Assembly (NCBI GenBank): GCA_017632825.1
Contig: JAGBQP010000131.1
Coordinates: 1 to 8,238 of the forward strand
Direction: 5' to 3'
DNA length: 8,238 bases
Source: Prevotella sp.
GTDB lineage: Bacteria > Bacteroidota > Bacteroidia > Bacteroidales > Bacteroidaceae
Under the pieces are notes generated by a model. That model did no database searches. It saw only the letters and a program-made list of their open reading frames with translations, and was not told where the DNA came from. This document shows, in pieces, positions 5,685 through 8,238 of the stretch (the stretch's first letter is position 1; the number at the start of each line of letters is the position of its first letter). The position numbers and the translations under genes are program-made.

Positions 5685-7109
5685 CTACTCACTCAACAGG
5701 TCCCACTCGTTTTTCTTCTTTGTAGTTGTCTTCTTGACCGGTTTCTTTTTGACGGTCCTCTTGGCAGACTTCTTCGACGAGTCGAGAATCGTATTATAAC
5801 TCTGCACCAGGTTGCTGCGGTCGAAGTGGACAATAAGCAGTTTTCCATTTGAGCGCATGTAAATCCAGTCCTTGCGGCCGTTGCTATCAGCAGCCACACG
5901 GTCGGGCTCACCAACAGCCAGCTGGACCTCATCCTCTGACATACCGGCAATAACACGTCCGGCACGTATGGCAGCACGGGCAGCCGGACTCGTCTGTCTG
6001 GCAACGCCCTCACCCATAGCAAAGAGATAACCGAACAGATGCTCCCTGCTCTCGGAGCTGTCAATCAGATAATCCTCTGTATTGAAAATGATATCCATGA
6101 AATACTGGCGACGAGACTCATTCTCTGTAAGTGCCAAAGTGACATAGTCGCCACGCAGATGTGTAATGCGGTCTATAACAAAAGTCGTCAGCTTAGGAAC
6201 GCGTACAATACGCTCACGGCCGTCACCTTTCGAAATCATTTTGGCAACGTACTTCGTGTGAACGGTCTTACCTATATAATCATCGTAAGTACCTTTGACT
6301 GCCATTATGTCATCCAGTACGCCAAACGAGCCATAGAAAGCATGACGGGCATTGTCCATCACGAACTCGTCATCGCGCATACCGCAGTTGGTCTTCGAGA
6401 GAGCCACATTCTGGTAGAACTCGTTGCCTTTCGCGTCTTCAACGACAATCTTAACGGGGAAGCTGCGGGTACCGACGCCAACCTGAGTAACCGTAACCTC
6501 CATATTCAAAGGAACCTTCACCTCCTTGTGGCCATCACTCTCATAGTCGTTATCAACAAAGAATATGGTACTCTTGGTGAGCAGTTTCTTGCCAACCAGT
6601 TTCTCGCGGGCTATGTCAACATCGCCTAAATAGGCCAGCGTCGGCACGCCCATCTTGTTATAGCAATAGTCCTCAAACGTACCGTTCAACACCTCATAGT
6701 AGTACATTCTGCCGTCACCTTCACACTTAAAGTTGATACGTGCATGACCTTCGGAACTGACAGAATGACCTTGATAAACCATAATCTGGTACCGCAGAGT
6801 CATGCTGCTCACCTCCTTACCCGTCGATGCGTCGCAGAACGTCTTAACAATCAAGTCGTATTTCTCGGGCATCACCATGAACTTCATCCCTGGTTTCCAG
6901 TCACACAAACTGTAGAACCTGAAATTCTTGCCTACAAAGTCGGTGGGCTCGTTTTCCCTGCTGACGTTTGAGTTGGTATTAACATCAGACATCTGTGCCA
7001 CCGACACCTTCTTGGCACCCCTGGTTTTTACGATATAGTCGTCCGGACTCTGTGCATAGCCTGTAGCGAAGGCTAATGTCAGACCGACAGAAAGAAATAA
7101 ACGCTTCAT
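5685..7109 (-). CDS. Exported repeat protein with BamE/SmpA-like domain and lysine-rich tail
   Basis: This 474-residue protein is not one I can name. The chosen start, ATG 7109, gives a signal peptide, MKRLFLSVGLTLAFATGYA, with likely cleavage near residues 19-21. There is no lipobox cysteine, so a periplasmic or secreted soluble form is expected. The frame stays open to 7289, but those extra 60 codons cross the promoter box at 7138-7145. The body appears to hold three divergent modules starting at VGK 59-61, VGK 172-174 and IGK 279-281, each followed by beta-rich sequence with a Pro-plus-hydrophobic strand. Residues about 382-443 (GMSEDEVQLAVGEPDRV, WIYMRSNGKLLIVHFD) resemble the BamE/SmpA/OmlA fold. 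Residues 446-466 form a basic tail with 11 Lys and 1 Arg in 21 positions. The gene is divergent from dnaK and convergent with recA. A cell-envelope role is a guess. Confidence 0.82.
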   Translation of the reverse strand: MKRLFLSVGLTLAFATGYAQSPDDYIVKTRGAKKVSVAQMSDVNTNSNVSRENEPTDFVGKNFRFYSLCDWKPGMKFMVMPEKYDLIVKTFCDASTGKEVSSMTLRYQIMVYQGHSVSSEGHARINFKCEGDGRMYYYEVLNGTFEDYCYNKMGVPTLAYLGDVDIAREKLVGKKLLTKSTIFFVDNDYESDGHKEVKVPLNMEVTVTQVGVGTRSFPVKIVVEDAKGNEFYQNVALSKTNCGMRDDEFVMDNARHAFYGSFGVLDDIMAVKGTYDDYIGKTVHTKYVAKMISKGDGRERIVRVPKLTTFVIDRITHLRGDYVTLALTENESRRQYFMDIIFNTEDYLIDSSESREHLFGYLFAMGEGVARQTSPAARAAIRAGRVIAGMSEDEVQLAVGEPDRVAADSNGRKDWIYMRSNGKLLIVHFDRSNLVQSYNTILDSSKKSAKRTVKKKPVKKTTTKKKNEWDLLSE

Positions 7110-7137
7110 ATTTAGGCGGTTTAACGATTTTCGCATG

Positions 7138-7145
7138 CAAAGATA
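7138..7145 (-). promoter_or_regulatory. Bacteroidetes -7 box (TATCTTTG) for the exported-protein gene
   Basis: On the minus strand the bases read TATCTTTG, an exact TAnnTTTG match. A TTTG lies upstream at 7169-7172, but the 23-base spacer is longer than the usual 19-21. Transcription would start near 7132, leaving a leader of about 23 bases before the ATG at 7109. The box lies inside the upstream part of the open frame, which argues for the shorter protein. Confidence 0.65.
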
Positions 7146-7164
7146 GAAAATAAATCCGTAACTT

Positions 7165-7220
7165 GTGCCAAAATGACGCAACAAACCATCATTTTTATGA
7201 AAAAAAAGTGTTTTTGGCAC
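7165..7220. repeat. Spaced 9-bp inverted repeat in the dnaK upstream region
   Basis: gtgccaaaa (7165-7173) and ttttggcac (7212-7220) are perfect reverse complements, 38 bases apart. The right arm overlaps the -24 element of the proposed dnaK promoter. The left arm overlaps where a -33 element of the divergent gene would lie. Both arms are upstream of the expected dnaK RNA start, so this would act as DNA, not as an mRNA hairpin. Confidence 0.35.
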
Positions 7221-7230
7221 GCGCTTTGCT
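7214..7230 (+). promoter_or_regulatory. Sigma-54-type (-24/-12) promoter upstream of dnaK
   Basis: The bases TTGGCACG (7214-7221), four spacer bases and TTGCT (7226-7230) match the RpoN consensus TGGCACG-N4-TTGCW at every fixed position. The essential GG (7216-7217) and GC (7228-7229) are separated by exactly 10 bases. The expected RNA start is near 7241, giving a leader of about 50 bases before the dnaK ATG. The only TAnnTTTG-like candidate nearby (TACTATTG, 7232-7239) has a mismatch and no correctly spaced -33 element. Confidence 0.65.
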
Positions 7231-7291
7231 ATACTATTGGCGGATTGACGTCCAAACAAATTTGAATTATTAATTAAAAAACGATACAATT

Positions 7292-8238
7292 ATGGGAAAG
7301 ATTATTGGAATTGACTTAGGAACTACCAACAGCTGCGTTTCCGTATTCGAGGGTAACGAGCCAGTAGTGATTGCCAACAGCGAGGGCAAGCGCACAACGC
7401 CTTCAGTCGTTGGTTTTGTTGAAAACGGCGAGCGTAAGATTGGCGACCCCGCCAAGCGCCAGGCCATCACCAACCCCAAGAACACCGTTTACTCTATTAA
7501 GCGCTTCATGGGTGAGAACTGGCAGCAGACCGAGAAGGAAATCTCACGCGTACCTTATTCTGTTGTCAACGAGGGTGGTTATCCCCGTGTCGACATCGAC
7601 GGACGTAAGTACACGCCACAGGAAATCTCAGCAATGGTGCTGCAGAAGATGAAGAAAACAGCCGAGGACTATCTCGGACAGGAGGTGACAGAGGCTGTCA
7701 TCACCGTACCCGCATACTTCTCTGACTCACAGCGTCAGGCTACCAAGGAGGCTGGTCAGATTGCCGGTCTCGATGTTAAGCGTATTGTCAACGAGCCTAC
7801 AGCAGCAGCTCTGGCCTACGGTGTTGACAAGGCCAATAAGGATATGAAGATTGCAGTCTTCGACCTCGGTGGCGGTACATTCGATATCTCTATCCTGGAG
7901 TTCGGCGGCGGTGTCTTCGAGGTACTCTCTACCAATGGTGACACCCACCTCGGTGGTGACGACTTCGACCAGGTAATTATCGACTGGCTCGTACAGGAGT
8001 TCAAGAACGACGAAGGTGCCGACCTGAAGGCCGACCCGATGGCTATGCAACGTCTGAAGGAGGCTGCCGAGAAGGCAAAGATCGAACTGTCAAGCTCTAC
8101 ATCGACAGAAATCAACCTGCCTTACATCATGCCTGTAGGCGGTGTGCCTAAGCACCTGGTAAAGACACTGACACGTGCCAAGTTCGAGCAGCTGGCCCAC
8201 GACCTCATCCAGGCATGTCTGGCTCCCTGTCAGAAGGC
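7292..8238 (+). CDS. dnaK: Chaperone DnaK (Hsp70), N-terminal part, cut by the window edge
   Basis: The first 315 codons of DnaK are present, covering most of the ATPase domain; the substrate-binding domain lies beyond the right edge. DnaK binds exposed hydrophobic stretches of unfolded proteins in the cytoplasm in an ATP cycle driven by DnaJ and GrpE. Visible motifs are phosphate-1 [11 protein letters not shown] (6-16), catalytic Lys70 in [25 protein letters not shown] (135-152), [13 protein letters not shown] (165-177) and phosphate-2 [12 protein letters not shown] (189-200), with Thr196 at the position of the E. coli autophosphorylated Thr199. The start [14 protein letters not shown] is typical of the family. 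The leader of about 50 bases is AT-rich. No CIRCE element (TTAGCACTC-N9-GAGTGCTAA) is visible; instead there is a sigma-54-type promoter. No dnaJ or grpE gene lies upstream. Confidence 0.98.
   Translation, partial: MGKIIGIDLGTTNSCVSVFEGNEPVVIANSEGKRTTPSVVGFVENGERKIGDPAKRQAITNPKNTVYSIKRFMGENWQQTEKEISRVPYSVVNEGGYPRVDIDGRKYTPQEISAMVLQKMKKTAEDYLGQEVTEAVITVPAYFSDSQRQATKEAGQIAGLDVKRIVNEPTAAALAYGVDKANKDMKIAVFDLGGGTFDISILEFGGGVFEVLSTNGDTHLGGDDFDQVIIDWLVQEFKNDEGADLKADPMAMQRLKEAAEKAKIELSSSTSTEINLPYIMPVGGVPKHLVKTLTRAKFEQLAHDLIQACLAPCQK

Noticed and set aside
7232..7239. TACTATTG as a possible primary-sigma -7 box for dnaK
   Set aside because: It mismatches the TTTG part, and the nearest upstream TTTG (7213-7216) is only 15 bases away, too close for this promoter class.
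7110..7289. 60-codon N-terminal extension of the exported protein
   Set aside because: It crosses a TATCTTTG promoter box and the dnaK regulatory region, and it would bury the signal peptide. The start at 7109 is far better.
1..8238. Defence system, prophage, insertion sequence, CRISPR array, tRNA or other mobile element
   Set aside because: No direct-repeat arrays, transposase or integrase motifs, or tRNA-like cloverleaf were seen. All genes are of housekeeping or metabolic type with similar codon use.

Overview
The window looks like chromosomal DNA from a Bacteroidales bacterium, most likely a moderately high-GC Prevotella/Bacteroides relative. Four signs support this: promoters of the TTTG / TAnnTTTG type read by the Bacteroidetes primary sigma factor, A-rich leaders without strong Shine-Dalgarno sequences, a DUF6621-type protein that I know only from Bacteroidales, and a RecA with the Bacteroidales [11 protein letters not shown] variant. 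The genus is an inference. I see no mobile element, tRNA, rRNA or CRISPR array, and no gene-free stretch longer than about 180 bases.

Region 1 (1-2588) is an L-rhamnose catabolism locus. It holds the 3' end of rhaA (L-rhamnose isomerase), then an MFS sugar-porter-type permease on the same strand. Convergent to these on the minus strand is rhaD (rhamnulose-1-phosphate aldolase) with its own promoter. The permease and rhaD share a bidirectional hairpin terminator. Uptake, isomerisation and aldol cleavage are therefore encoded together; the kinase RhaB would be expected outside the window.

Region 2 (2589-5648) is a plus-strand cluster of a DUF6621-like protein, a carboxy(nor)spermidine dehydrogenase (polyamine synthesis) and recA. 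It appears to be driven by a promoter placed so close to the first ATG that the mRNA would be leaderless. Gaps of 50 and 27 bases with no visible internal promoter suggest one transcript ending at the hairpin after recA.

Region 3 (5649-8238) contains a minus-strand gene for an exported 474-residue protein. It has three divergent copies of an approximately 110-residue module, a BamE/SmpA-like domain and a lysine-rich tail. Divergent from it is the 5' part of dnaK, preceded by a sequence matching the sigma-54 -24/-12 consensus. The most interesting items are the sigma-54-type dnaK promoter, the repeat architecture of the exported protein, the probable leaderless start of the recA cluster, and the MFS permease where a RhaT-type symporter is usual.
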